A DNA stretch of 64,000 bases from NCBI GenBank assembly GCA_020912385.1, contig CP087209.1:3038001-3102000 (forward strand). Direction: 5' to 3'. This document shows positions 46,029 to 56,856 of the stretch, one piece after another (position 1 is the first letter of the stretch; each line of letters opens with the position of its first letter). The notes under the pieces were generated by a model. The model saw only the letters and a list, made by a program, of their open reading frames with translations. It did no database searches and had not been told where the DNA came from. Source of the stretch: Neofusicoccum parvum (taxonomy: Eukaryota; Ascomycota; Dothideomycetes; Botryosphaeriales; Botryosphaeriaceae). The translations under genes were made by a program, and so were the position numbers.

Positions 46029-46610
46029 GATTCGCTTGCGAGCGACTGCGGCAAGAAATGCATGTTTGGGCGTGTACTAGAGGGCTTCGAGCGTAGAGAA
46101 CAGAGGGAGCAGGCATCAGGCAGAAAGCCACCAGCGCCAGCCAAGTCGGATGGGATCCGAGAGGTGACAAAGAGAAACCAGGCACCAGAAGAATAGAAGC
46201 CAGATGTCACGACCGCACGGATTTCGAACACGGTAGAAGCACGATGACGGGCGCCCAAGCTTCCGGGCGGCGCTGCGATTGGTGGTGAGCGGCGCCGTGG
46301 TGCCCTGATGCGGCAGGCGGTCAGAGGGAACGTCCAGGTGGCCGAACTGACAATGTGGCCCTTGGCAGCGTAGCTCAGCTTAGAATCTACAATAGAAACA
46401 CGCCGTGCCCTCCAAGCTCGCGCTCCCCTCCCGCACCCAATTCCCCGGCGGAGCTCTGGTCTTTTCGTCTCGTCTACGCCTGCTTCATGTTCTCGCTGGC
46501 ATTCTAAGCCTTCTCCGCCGGCTTTCTTATCGAGGATCGCTGATATCCCACCATTTAGAGCTTCCGAACAGCTCAACAGCTTTCCCCCTCCCTTTCTCCC
46601 CACACACATT
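46029..46610. other. Spacer between sideroflexin and LHS1
   Basis: 582 bases without a recognised gene. The right 200 bases are CT-rich and probably the LHS1 leader. A TGACGTCA or CCAAT-type unfolded-protein element was looked for by eye and not found with confidence. Confidence 0.45.
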
Positions 46611-49600
46611 ATGGCGCCACCAGGCCGCCGGCGCTTCGGCGCTCTCACCGTCGTTATCGCGCTCTTCTGCCTCTTCGCAAGCACCGCATCCGCCGCCTCG
46701 GCCGTCCTGGGCATCGATCTCGGAACCTCGTACCTCAAGGGCGCCCTGGTCAAGCCCGGCATCCCGCTCGAAATCGTCCTCTCGAAAGACTCAAAACGCA
46801 AGGAGGCCGCCGCCGTCGCGTTCAAGACCCCGCGCACCCCTCTGCCCGCCGCGGGCCCCGCCTTCCCGGAGCGCGCGTACGGCGGCGACGCCCTCGCGCT
46901 CTCCGCCCGCTTCCCCGGCGACGTGTACCCGAACCTGAAGCCGCTGCTGGGCCAGCGCACCGCCGACGGCAGCGTCGGCGCGACGGCGCAGGAATACCAG
47001 AAGCTGCACCCGGCGCTGGAGGTGGTGGGCGTGGAGGGCCGCGGGACGGTTGGGTTCAAGAGCCCCGGGTTTGAGGCGGCGGCGGCGCCGTTCAGCGTCG
47101 AGGAGCTGCTGGCGATGGAGCTGCAGAACCTGCGCGAGAACGCGGAGACGATGGCGGGCAAGGGCGCGCGCATCACGGACGCCGTCATCACCGTGCCGCC
47201 CTTCTACACGGCCGCCGAGAAGCGCGCCGTCGAGCTGGCCGCCGAGCTGGCCGGGCTCAAGGTGCTGGCGCTCGTCAGCGACGGCGTGGCCGTCGGCTTG
47301 AACTACGCCACCAGCAGGACCTTCCCCAGCGTCTCCGAGGGCGGGAAGCCCGAGCATCACATGGTTTTCGACATGGGCTCGGGCTCGACGACGGCCACGG
47401 TTCTCCGCTTCCAGGGCCGCACGGTCAAGGATGTGGGCCGCTTCAACAAGACGGTCCAGGAGGTCCAGGTTTTGGGTACTGGTTGGGACAAGAGCCTCGG
47501 CGGTGACGCGCTCAACGAGCTGATCATCGACGATATCATCAAGCAATTCGCCGAGAAGCCGGAGGCGAAGAAGATCGGAGTTCAGGTTGAGGATGTCAGG
47601 AAGCACGGCCGTACCATGGCGAAGCTTTGGAAGGATGTTGAGAAGGTCCGCCAGGTTCTCAGCGCCAACCAGCAATCTGGCAGCAGCTGGGAGGGCCTCT
47701 ACCAGGATGTGGACTTCAAGTACAAGATTACACGCACCCAATTTGAGGAATTGGCTGCTGAGCATGCCGTGCGTGTTGAGGGCCCCGTCAAGCGCGCTCT
47801 TGAGGCGGCGAACCTGAGCTTCGCCGACCTGGATTCCGTCATTCTCCATGGTGGTGCTATCCGCACTCCGTTCGTTCAGAAGACCTTGGAAGGGCTTGCA
47901 GGCGACGCATCCAAGCTACGCAGCAATGTCAACGCTGACGAGGCCGCTGTTTTCGGCGCCGCTTTCAAGGGTGCTGGTCTCTCTCCCAGCTTCCGCGTCA
48001 AGGAGATCAAGGACAGCGACACTGCTAACTACGCCGTGAACATGCGCTACCAGTGGAACCTGAAGGATCGTAACCAGAAGCTGTTTACCCCTACTTCGCG
48101 CCAGGGCACCATCAAGGAGATGCCGTTCAAGATGCTCGGAGACTTTGAGTTCTCTCTGTCCCAGCAGATTGATGACGAGACCGAGCAGCCGATCCTGAGC
48201 GTGAGGACTGGAAACCTTACGGCTGTTGTCACCAACCTTATTGACAAGGAGGGATGCAACCGTGAGGACATTAACACGAAGTTCTCGATCAAGCTCGACC
48301 CCGTCACAGGCCTTCCCGACATCGCCAAGGCCGAGGCCAGCTGCGAAGTCGATGACACAGAAAAGAAGGGAGGTGTAGTCGATGGTGTGAAGGATTTCTT
48401 CGGTTTTGGCTCCAAGGATGGCAAGCAGGAGCCTCTCAGCGATGGCGAGGCTGCGGACGAGACTACTGAAACCGTCCAGCCTGAAACTTCTTCCTCCGCT
48501 TCTGCTTCTAGCTCATCCGCTTCTGAGGACGCTAAGTCTACGGAGGCTGCTGAGCCTAAGGTTCCCAAGAAGAAGATCGTCACCAGCGGTATCCGCTTCA
48601 GTGTCTCTCGCGAGGGCTTTGAAAAGGTCTCGAAGGAGGAGATGAAGCGTATGAAGGACCGGTAAGCCAACTTTTGGAAGTTCTCGTTAACTTTGGGTTC
48701 ATTTCACTGACAACGTTTAGCCTGGCCGCTTTCGATGCTTCTGACAAGGCTCGTTTCGCTCGCGAGGCTGCGCTTAACGAGCTCGAGGCTTACACTTACC
48801 GCTCTCGTGATCTTCTTGAGGACGAGGGCTTCGTAGCTGTCTCTACTGACGCTGAGCGCACCGAGATCCAGACTAAGCTCTCGGAGGTCAGCGAGTGGCT
48901 GTACGGCGACGGTTCTGACGCCGAGGAGAAGACTCTCAAGGCCAAACACACCGAGCTCAAAGCTCTCATCAACCCAATCGTCACCAGGAGAGACGAGACC
49001 CGCAAGCGGCCCGAGTTCGTCAAGAAGGTTAAGGACGCCCTCGACCAGACTGAGAGCATGATCAAGCTCGTCAAGGAGACCATCGACAAGGCTGCTGAAG
49101 CCAGCTCGTCCGCCGCTGCCTCATCTGCGTCTGCCGCTTCCTCGTCTTCCGCTACGGCAGCCGAGGCATCGGGCGACGCGTCCGCCGACCCCCTTGCCGA
49201 CTTGGAAGAGGAGTCTCCCAGCTCATCCAGCGCCGCCGAGGACGCACAGCCCACCGAGCAGCCCAGCTTCATCTCGCCCTACACGGCTGAGGATCTGGAG
49301 GAGCTGACCAAGGCGTACGACGAGGCCTCGAAGTGGCTCAACGAAAAGCTGGAGGAGCAGGACAAGCTCAAGGAGACGGATGACCCGGTCATCAAATCTA
49401 AGGACTTGGAGAAGAAGGCGAAAGACCTAAACGACGTTGCGCTAGAGCTGCTTCAGAGGAAGCTCCGGATGCCCACACAAGGCAAGAAGTCCTCGGGAGG
49501 CAAGAAGAGCAGCAGCAAGAAGACCAAGGCGAAGAGCAAGAAGGACAAGAAGGCGGAGAAGGAGGAGAAGGAGAAGGCCGCAGAGGAGAAGACGCAGGAG

Positions 49601-49663
49601 GCGGAGACGAAGGAGAGCGAGGAGAAGAAGGAAGAGCAGACTCCTGAGCATGGGGAGTTGTGA
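46611..49663 (+). CDS. LHS1: ER Hsp70-related chaperone LHS1 (GRP170/HYOU1 type)
   Basis: Large Hsp70-like protein of the ER lumen that acts as nucleotide exchange factor for BiP/Kar2 and as a holdase in protein import and folding. Model: 46611-48661 joined to 48721-49663, intron 59 nt, 997 residues, right for the GRP170 family. A signal peptide (about 1-28, core VVIALFCLFAST) precedes LGIDLGTSYLKGAL, the phosphate-1 loop. ITVPPFYTAAEKRA, FDMGSGSTTATVL and VILHGGAIRTPFVQK complete the ATPase domain. A beta and alpha substrate part follows, with acidic Ser/Ala-rich insertions at about 620-660 and 800-850, then a Lys/Glu-rich tail. The protein ends HGEL, an unusual variant of the HDEL retrieval signal. 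The position of the single intron near residue 684 is after the beta domain. Confidence 0.94.
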
Positions 49664-51268
49664 TCGGATTCTTTTTCATAAGGTTTTTTGGAAGCAAAAG
49701 GTGTTTTGGCGGGGTGGAGGTGATGGTGATTGTGTAAGTGATGGATGCAACTGTTGCATATGGGCCTATGGAGTTCCCACTTTTCTTTTTCCACGCGTTA
49801 GAAAGACTAAAATTCATTTCTATGGATCGTTAAAAAATATCTTAAGTGGGTGATTAATGCAGAGATGAGTGAACCATCTGAGTTGAGTAGCTCATACTCG
49901 TGGACAGATGGCTAAGCATTGCCACGGGGCACGCGCAGATTTTTCTGTGATCAGCTGTCGTGCTGCAAACTCCTCAGGGCTTCTGTTATTAGAACTGGAC
50001 TGAGGAACCTTCCATGGAAACTTCAAGGATGCGGAGTTCATTCACCGAGCAACGGTCAAAATCAACCCGCATTTTCTTGGTTTGGGGCAGCTTTTCGACA
50101 ACACTTCACTTTCGTTTCACTGGAGGTTTTACTATGACCGAAGGGGTAATCTTGAATGTAAGCATGATGGTGGCGACGGTGATGATGCTCAGCACTTTCA
50201 CAAGATGATAATTTAACTCAGCGTCTGAGCTTCACACTGCTTTTCAGTATGGCCGAATACCAAGCAATCAAGCTTCTCGGATACGCAAGATCCAGGGGGC
50301 AGGAGTTAAGTTTAACTTTGTTTGAGCGAAGCACAACCAGAACACACAGTAGTTCCATAGTCCAGGTGTGGCTTCACACCTGGAGCGATTTGTAGAACGT
50401 TGATGCTCCAAATCAGCGAGTAGGAGTCCATTTTAAACCTTCAGATTCCTCGCGGATGTACGAACCACGTGCGTCACTTGCTCCGGCTGGGTGGCCATGT
50501 GAACGGGCCGACTACGTTTGGCAGGGTAGGATGGGGAATGTCACTTGCTCCAGGTGGTCTCGTGGCATGGGTTCGTTGGGAGAGGGCATCAGTTGCGGCT
50601 GCTGCTCTGGGCCGGGTTGTCAGCACACAAAAGAGCGGCAGGCTTCCGATTGCTGAGCAACATTGCAAAGATGCCAGATACCGAGGTGCCCACGAAACGA
50701 GCAGTGGGAGTCGACTCTGAAGAGCCCGCCATCTGAGAAAAAACGCCACACTCCTTCCTGGATCCGGTGCATTGAGAACAACTCCAGCCGACTCGATGCA
50801 TTTGGTAGACGGTACCATTGGTGATCAGCGAGATTGTCAAATTCTGACGTTCGGCAAGATATGTGAATGCCGAAAGCCATCAAATTACGAGCTCAATTCA
50901 CGAAGCATTACAGCAGATCTACACATACGGTGGTTGTAGCCTTCCTTCTGCATGCTACTGAATATGAGGCACTCTTTATTCGAGAAAGTCAAAAACTTCC
51001 GGCCGACCCACATAGCCACTGCTAACTTGAAAACTGCTGATTGAATTCTATCCGAGGAGCTAAAGCCAGGAGAAACCAATCTGGTACCACCTGCTAAGCT
51101 ATAAAGCATGGAAGCAATCTTCTGCGACTGTGCTTCTTAAATGAGACTTTGCAAAGAGCACGCAAACTCTTGTATGAGCCATGTAGGAGAAAAGATTTAT
51201 ACTCATCCTTCAAAAGAACAACCCTGGGCTCCTACCGGCAGTGTCTCTGACATTCATACTCCATGTGC
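49664..51268. other. Gene-free 1.6 kb between convergent genes
   Basis: Holds the 3' flanks of LHS1 and the F-box gene. AT-richer than the genes. It contains a perfect 10-base inverted repeat at 50361-50384 (listed separately). No frame with a domain was found. Confidence 0.5.
50361..50384. repeat. Perfect inverted repeat, 10-base arms, 4-base loop
   Basis: TCCAGGTGTG, loop gctt, CACACCTGGA. It would form a stable hairpin in single-stranded DNA or RNA, and each arm contains a CAGGTG E-box. No T run follows, so it is not a bacterial-style terminator. Role unknown. Confidence 0.8.
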
Positions 51269-52078
51269 TTAGGAGTTGGAGGTCTGCTTATTGAACAGCG
51301 CGTCGTAATCGATGGAAATGACGGAGCTTTGCCAGCTGAGGAAGTCCATCCAGCAGTTCATGCACTCGATGGCTTTGGGTCCATCGAGGTCAAACTCGGT
51401 TTGAACCGTTCCATCTTCCTCGCGTCCAGGGCATATGATGAGCGCCGTGTCCCCCATTTCTCCAGGACAAGCTTTCGCAGAAGGTCTGGTGTTGATGGGA
51501 ATGGTATCCGCAGTGTAAGTGAATTTCGCACTCGACTCGCTTCCCGATTCATCTTCGGGTTCACTTTCAGAATAGTAGTCCCACTGTCCCTCTTCAAAGG
51601 TACGTTTGATGATTCGCCTGCCTTCTTGTTCGATCAATTGAACAGATAGAAGGTTCCTCTCGCAGATGCGATACCAGTGGGTCGGACTATCGAGTTTGAC
51701 TAGTTTTCCATCGAGGCCGGGCCAGGTCCAGCCGATGACTGCCTTGGAAGGCCATTCACGAACCCACATCTCGAAAGAGAGCGGGATACCACCAGGTAGG
51801 TCCTTGATGTACTTTTCGCGGTCGAAGGGCTTGATTGATGGAAGTATGTGCTCACGAGAGGGTAAGAACCAGTTCTGGGTGAGGACTTCCTTCCAGAAAC
51901 TGAAGAGCAAATAGCGCGTGGGATGAACGACGTGAGGCCGGTCCAGACTGCCTTCAATGACGACCTTCCAGTACTTCGAGACGCCCTGCATCATGATGAG
52001 TGCCGTGAGTGGTAGAAAGCCGACAAGTTTGAGTTGCAGCTCCACCGGGAGGATGTCCAGAGGCTTGCTGAGCGACAT
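51269..52078 (-). CDS. F-box domain protein
   Basis: Single-exon protein of 269 residues. Residues about 6-45 form an F-box: LDILPVELQLKLVGFLPLTAL, then GVSKYWKVVIEGS. This motif binds Skp1, so the protein is probably a substrate adaptor of an SCF ubiquitin ligase. The rest, with WKEVLTQNWFLPSREH and TWPGLDGKLVKLDSPTHWYRI separately, resembles other small fungal F-box proteins without recognised repeats such as LRR or WD40. An acidic Ser/Glu stretch (YYSESEPEDESGSESS) occurs near 172-187. The target protein cannot be guessed. It is divergent from PUS7 across 471 bases. Confidence 0.8.
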   Translation of the reverse strand: MSLSKPLDILPVELQLKLVGFLPLTALIMMQGVSKYWKVVIEGSLDRPHVVHPTRYLLFSFWKEVLTQNWFLPSREHILPSIKPFDREKYIKDLPGGIPLSFEMWVREWPSKAVIGWTWPGLDGKLVKLDSPTHWYRICERNLLSVQLIEQEGRRIIKRTFEEGQWDYYSESEPEDESGSESSAKFTYTADTIPINTRPSAKACPGEMGDTALIICPGREEDGTVQTEFDLDGPKAIECMNCWMDFLSWQSSVISIDYDALFNKQTSNS

Positions 52079-52549
52079 GGTGGCGAGTTATTGATCAGTG
52101 ATTGATTTGGAGTCCCTGCCAGAATGTGAGTGGTTTTTGGAATCCCAGGTGTCAGGCCGCGAAGCAATTTGGTAAGTAGTAATGGTGGTCATGAGCGGAT
52201 TCAAAGGTTACCTGGTTCTCAGCGACAGCATGCGTGCTGTGCTTCCCAAGGTTGACACCGAGGGTCATCACCGCTGCGAGCAAGCTCTCAGTCGCAGTGT
52301 TGAGGGAGATTCAGCGAGTGAGAGTTGCAAAGTGAAAGTTGGCGCAAGTGAGAGAGTTGGAAGACGCGCGGAGACGCGTCGAGGGGAAGGCGCGGGGCAG
52401 GGGTGGGGCTCGGGTCGAACTGCCCGTCGGGCTTATCGATAGTGGAAATCGTAGCGCGAAAAATTACCCTCCGCCCTGCGGCGCGTCACCCTCCGACCCA
52501 TACACTGCATCGCCGACTACACCATCTGCACCCCATACGAGCAGCGACA
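52079..52549. promoter_or_regulatory. Divergent promoter region of the F-box gene and PUS7
   Basis: 471-base spacer shared by the two genes. The frame that leads into PUS7 is open upstream of 52550 but lacks conservation, so the start at 52550 is preferred. No TATA box is evident. Confidence 0.45.
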
Positions 52550-54808
52550 ATGGCTGACCGCGAACCCGAAAACGATGAGGTGGACCGTCCCTCCAAGCGC
52601 CAGAAGCTCTCTGGCAACGAGGGCGCCACTACCGACGCCGCAATGCCCGACGCGCCTGCGCCTGTCGCAGCTGGCACCGCGAGCGCCGCAGACGTCGACG
52701 CTTCGGAGAAGTCGGCGCTGCAGGAGCAAACCGACAAGGAGAAGAGCTTCGGCATTACGGCTTTCGTCAACTCCACCATTCCCGGATTCTCTGGCATCTT
52801 GAAGCAGCGCTACGTCGATTTCATGGTCCACGAGATTATGCCCGACGGCCGTGTCTGTCACCTTGAGGATGATGTTGGTATGACTGCTAAGGGAGCAGAG
52901 AAGCGGAGTGAGGCGGATAAAGAAAATTCAAAGCTTTCGGGAGAGTTGGCCGAAGAAGCCTCGAAGATCTCGGAGGAGGATCGAGATGTCCTGCACGAGA
53001 TCTTCGGCGAGGAGAAGACAAAGTTCATCCTAAATCTAAACAAGACGGTCATCCTGAATCCCAACCGTAAAGCTGGCCAGTTCAAGCCCGTAGTCTCCAA
53101 TCCCATCGACGACAAGATGCAACGTCAGCGCGCTCACGAAGCCATCCGCAATATCTTCGCTGGCCGCCTGGTCACCACAACCCAGGACGAGAATAGCATA
53201 AAAGTGGGCGCAGTGGGACTGGCCAAGCAGAATGGGGACAACAGGAATAACCAGCCTCATCGTCAATCTTGGGATGAGATGGGTGGCGATCAACTACACT
53301 TCACTCTATACAAGGAGAACAAGGACACCATGGAGTTGATCAACCACCTGGCCACCTCGCTCAAGACCACCAATAAGAAGTTTGGCTTCGCCGGCACCAA
53401 GGATCGTCGTGCAGTCACTGTTCAGCGCGTCAGTGTGAAAAGAGTCCGGCCGGAACAAATCGCCTCCGTTGCTCGTGGACTATTCAATGCGCGCATTGGC
53501 TCTATTGCGTACAAGCCGTACAGCATTTCACTGGGCGACCACAGCGGCAATCAGTTCACCATCACGCTACGAGACTGCCACTTCCAAGGCGAGGATGGTA
53601 TGGATATCACCCAACGTGTTGCGTTGGCCAACGATATCCTTGGCAGATCGTGTTCGGCATTCCAGAATGAAGGCTTCATCAATTACTTCGGACTCCAACG
53701 TTTTGGTACCTACGAGGCCAGCACGGACTCCGTTGGGAAGTGCCTTCTTCGCGGCGACCTTGGACAGGCCATCGATCTGATACTATCCTACAGTCGCGAC
53801 GCATTGGCTGCCGCGCAGGACCCGGACAGCAAGATCCGAATCTCGGATGACGACAAGAAGCGCGCTCTCGGACTACACAAATGGAAGACAGAGAAAGATG
53901 TCGCCGCTGCCCTCGACTTGATTCCCTTCCGGTTCTCGGGCGAGCGCAATATCATCAAACACCTCGGCACTGTCAACAAGAAGAACAATGAATCTTTGCA
54001 GAACGATTTCCAAGGAGCGCTTGGAACCCTCCCGAAGAACCTTCGCGGCATGTACGCCCATGCTTACCAGAGTTTTGTCTGGAACGCGGTCGCCAGCGAG
54101 CGCTTGAAGCGTCATGGCGCAAAGGTCATTCCTGGTGATCTCGTCCTCGTCTCCGAGCACAAGGACAAGGAAGCCAAGCCGAAAGAAGAGGCCCTGGAAG
54201 AGGTCGACGAATATGGTGAAGTCGTGATCAACCCGCAAGGAGAGAACGCCGCTGCTACGTCTGACGGATTCGAGCGCGCGCGTGCACTGACAGAGGAGGA
54301 GGCCAACAGCGGTCTGTACAGCATATTCGACGTCGTGCTGCCGCAGCCAGGCTGGGACGTTGAGTACCCGGCCAACGACATCGGAAAGTTCTACTCGGAA
54401 TTCATGCTCGATCCCGAGCGTGGCGGCGGCATCAACCCGCGGGACATGCGGCGCAGGTGGCGCGACATCAGCCTGCCGGGTGGCTACAGGAAGATCATGG
54501 CCAAGTCGCTCGGCCAGGTGAGCTTCGAAGTCAAGACTTACAAGTCAGATGACGAGGAGCTGGTGGAGACGGACCTCTCGAAGCTGGTCAAGGAGGGCAA
54601 GTCGGTCACGCTCGAGGAGACGAAGAGCAAGATGATGCGCTCCTACACCGGCCCCACCAATGCCCAGAAGCCATCTGGTGCGGAGGGAGACGAGAAGATC
54701 GCGACTGTCCTGACGTTCCAACTGGGCAGCAGCACGTACGCCACCATGGCGCTGAGAGAGCTGATGAAGGGTGGTACGGAGGCCTTCAAGCCTGACTTCA
54801 CCCGCTGA
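52550..54808 (+). CDS. PUS7: Pseudouridine synthase PUS7 (TruD family)
   Basis: Isomerises uridine to pseudouridine in U2 snRNA, tRNA (position 13 and others) and mRNA; nuclear and cytoplasmic. Single exon, 752 residues. The N-terminal 60 residues are acidic and Ala-rich with a basic stretch PSKRQKL that may be a nuclear localisation signal. ITAFVNSTIPGFSGILKQRYVDFMVHEI is split around 68-95. The catalytic Asp lies in FGFAGTKDRRAVTVQ at residue 285. QNEGFINYFGLQRFG then LRGMYAHAYQSFVWN (both TruD motifs) follow, and NDIGKFYSEFMLDPERGG later on. The C-terminal LTFQLGSSTYATMALRELMK is typical. The start MADREPEN matches homologues. No intron or frame break. Confidence 0.95.
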   Translation: MADREPENDEVDRPSKRQKLSGNEGATTDAAMPDAPAPVAAGTASAADVDASEKSALQEQTDKEKSFGITAFVNSTIPGFSGILKQRYVDFMVHEIMPDGRVCHLEDDVGMTAKGAEKRSEADKENSKLSGELAEEASKISEEDRDVLHEIFGEEKTKFILNLNKTVILNPNRKAGQFKPVVSNPIDDKMQRQRAHEAIRNIFAGRLVTTTQDENSIKVGAVGLAKQNGDNRNNQPHRQSWDEMGGDQLHFTLYKENKDTMELINHLATSLKTTNKKFGFAGTKDRRAVTVQRVSVKRVRPEQIASVARGLFNARIGSIAYKPYSISLGDHSGNQFTITLRDCHFQGEDGMDITQRVALANDILGRSCSAFQNEGFINYFGLQRFGTYEASTDSVGKCLLRGDLGQAIDLILSYSRDALAAAQDPDSKIRISDDDKKRALGLHKWKTEKDVAAALDLIPFRFSGERNIIKHLGTVNKKNNESLQNDFQGALGTLPKNLRGMYAHAYQSFVWNAVASERLKRHGAKVIPGDLVLVSEHKDKEAKPKEEALEEVDEYGEVVINPQGENAAATSDGFERARALTEEEANSGLYSIFDVVLPQPGWDVEYPANDIGKFYSEFMLDPERGGGINPRDMRRRWRDISLPGGYRKIMAKSLGQVSFEVKTYKSDDEELVETDLSKLVKEGKSVTLEETKSKMMRSYTGPTNAQKPSGAEGDEKIATVLTFQLGSSTYATMALRELMKGGTEAFKPDFTR

Positions 54809-55164
54809 GCGTTTATCACAGGCTGGCGGAGGTGCTGGGGAAAACCGTGGCGTGTAGCTGAGGCATGGGCAGGTAGTTGCACTGTACCTGCGTGACAATA
54901 ATGGAACAATTACCTTCAGAGTCTCTTCTCCGCTTCTTGATGATTATATCGAATTCCTCCTGATAAGCAAAAAGGAGGCCTTGGGGGCCGACTTACGAGG
55001 TGTTGTTGCAGGCCGCAGACCCGGCAGAAATGCCCTGTGCTCGCACCCTGCAACCAACCCCAACCATCCTCCACCACCCTGGAACAGTGACTCCCATCAC
55101 CCGGCGTCTTCACAGCAACCGTCCGACGGGCAAAAAGACAAAAGAAGTAACCCGCCAGTGGTAC
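54809..55164. other. Spacer between PUS7 and tRNA-Thr
   Basis: 356 bases without a gene; 3' flank of PUS7 and downstream flank of the minus-strand tRNA-Thr. A short plus-strand A-run (a T-run on the tRNA strand) near 55134-55147, about 18 bases beyond the tRNA end, may be its pol III terminator. Nothing else recognised. Confidence 0.4.
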
Positions 55165-55253
55165 TGCCTCCACTGGGAGTTGAACCCAGGATCTTCGCAT
55201 TGCATATTGTTGGGAAATACAAGTGCGACGCGTTACCACTGCGCCATAGAGGC
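55165..55253 (-). tRNA. tRNA-Thr (anticodon TGT) with a 17-nt intron
   Basis: On the minus strand, the acceptor stem GCCTCTA pairs with TGGAGGC (one G-T wobble), and the D arm has TGGCGCAGTGGTAACGC. The anticodon stem TCGCA/TGCGA encloses CTTGTA plus A after removing about 17 nt (tttcccaacaatatgca) one base 3' of the anticodon. The T arm is CTGGG-TTCAACT-CCCAG. The anticodon TGT reads ACA (Thr). The intron length and place equal those of the tRNA-Gln at 28.1 kb. The CCA end is not encoded. Confidence 0.9.
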
Positions 55254-56856
55254 CCAGAGAGGATGAGAGGGAAATCTCACCTCCTAGGATCAGGGCGAGC
55301 TGAGTTTGGGAAAAGGGGCGCGCTGTTATGTACCTGACGGTACCGCGGCGTTGTCGAGTCCGGCGGCTCCTCGTCTGCTCGCCTTGCTTGCGGGAAGATT
55401 GATACTCCGAGGTCGAGGAGGGCCGGTGGCTGTGTGGGAGGGTGAGGACGCAAGGGGCGCGTTTCGGCGTGGTGGTGCGGACAGCGCGCTCGGCATGCAG
55501 GCAGTGACCTCGAGAGGGACTTGCCCGCACCTCGCTTGCCGTTGTGCAACGGATACCAGACAACACTTGGAGAGGCGCGCCGAGGACTCGACAGGCTTTA
55601 CCGTGACTCCGCCCCCATCGTCGAAGAGCGAATAGCGGCCTGGGGTTGACTCGGCGACCCTTCGTACTGTCCAAGGATTGGGGCTGAGTTGACCCTGGAT
55701 TGGTCCTCCTGGTAGAGAAACGGTCTCGATGCTGACCTCCGTTCCGCGTCGCACCGGTGGCCAGCGAGGAAATCTCAACCGATTGTTGTCAGCGCGACCA
55801 AGAAGGTTGAGGATCAATGGGCAAGTTTTAATGCTGCGAGCTAGCGGTTCTGTGGCGTTTGGCTTGCCAGCACCGGAAGAGACGAAATTTCCGGACACGC
55901 AAACAGGGGCAAATGGCGGCAATGACATCACGGCCTTTCCGGCAGCAGCAGAACATGAAAACATCAGATCATGAGCCGGGATAAACATCGAAGATAGAAT
56001 ATTTGACCCTATGGGCGAAGTAGGGCGAGGAGACCGGATTGCAAATACTACCCGGCGCCCTAATCTTACCAAAACCACCGCGACACCCGCATTCCGGACT
56101 GCCAAGCAGGCACACCCGCACGTTTCGTCTCCACAGAACTTCAGCAAGAGCAAAGTACAAACATCTTTACTACTCCAATCCCTCTCCTCACGTTTCCGAG
56201 CCTTTCGGTGTGAAACCGTTCTGTTGCTACGAGCTGCTCGAAACAAGTTGCAGCTGACTGCATGCCTTGACCGGAAACAGATTAACGACGTCGGCATCTT
56301 CATAGACTTCCCTGGCTGAGCAGAACTTGAAATGAATTAATCCGACAACAGAACAGAACTGTTCTCCCTGTCGCCTTCCGTGCGTTAATAAGTACCCTAA
56401 TATCTACCCTGTAAGAACAGTAGAACTCTCCTTCGATATTGCTCATCAGAAGACGCGGAAACAGAAGAGGTGAGCTGCTTCAACTCAACTGAGTTTCGAT
56501 TATGGGCAGTTGAAACATTCATCTGGATGCATCAATTCCGCAGATGATAATGGCAGCAATGGTCAGCGAAGGTCAGAAACAGTAAATTCCTTTTAGGTAG
56601 AGGGCTTAGCTGCTCCGATCTACATACGCCTTTACAGTTTTCAATCATTGAAGCATAATCAGACGAACTGACATATACACGCCTCAGAATGTACATGTAT
56701 GAAACATCAGACTACATGATATCGAACACCCAGACCCTAAAAAATCATGCCAGTTTCCCTTTCAGAGGGGCAGTTTCCACTCGAGCGCTTCAACAGACTA
56801 CCCAATATACCAGTGCTTTTCCATATCGCATTTTATGTCCCCCTTCCATTCGTTAC
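55254..56856. other. Gene-free 1.6 kb
   Basis: The longest frame (minus 55326-56303) has an even mix of residues but no motif and no homologue I recognise. The right half is AT-rich and forms the 3' flank of the beta-lactamase-like gene. Nothing else recognised. Confidence 0.45.

Noticed and set aside
46791..47849. 352-residue minus-strand frame, and 46025-47191 minus
   Set aside because: Antisense of LHS1; Leu/Arg/Ala-rich with no motif.
49664..51268. Possible decayed transposon
   Set aside because: No transposase-like or terminal-repeat sequence beyond the short hairpin.
55326..56303. 325-residue minus-strand frame in a gene-free region
   Set aside because: Codon mix is balanced, but I find no motif, signal or splice logic; left as noncoding for now.
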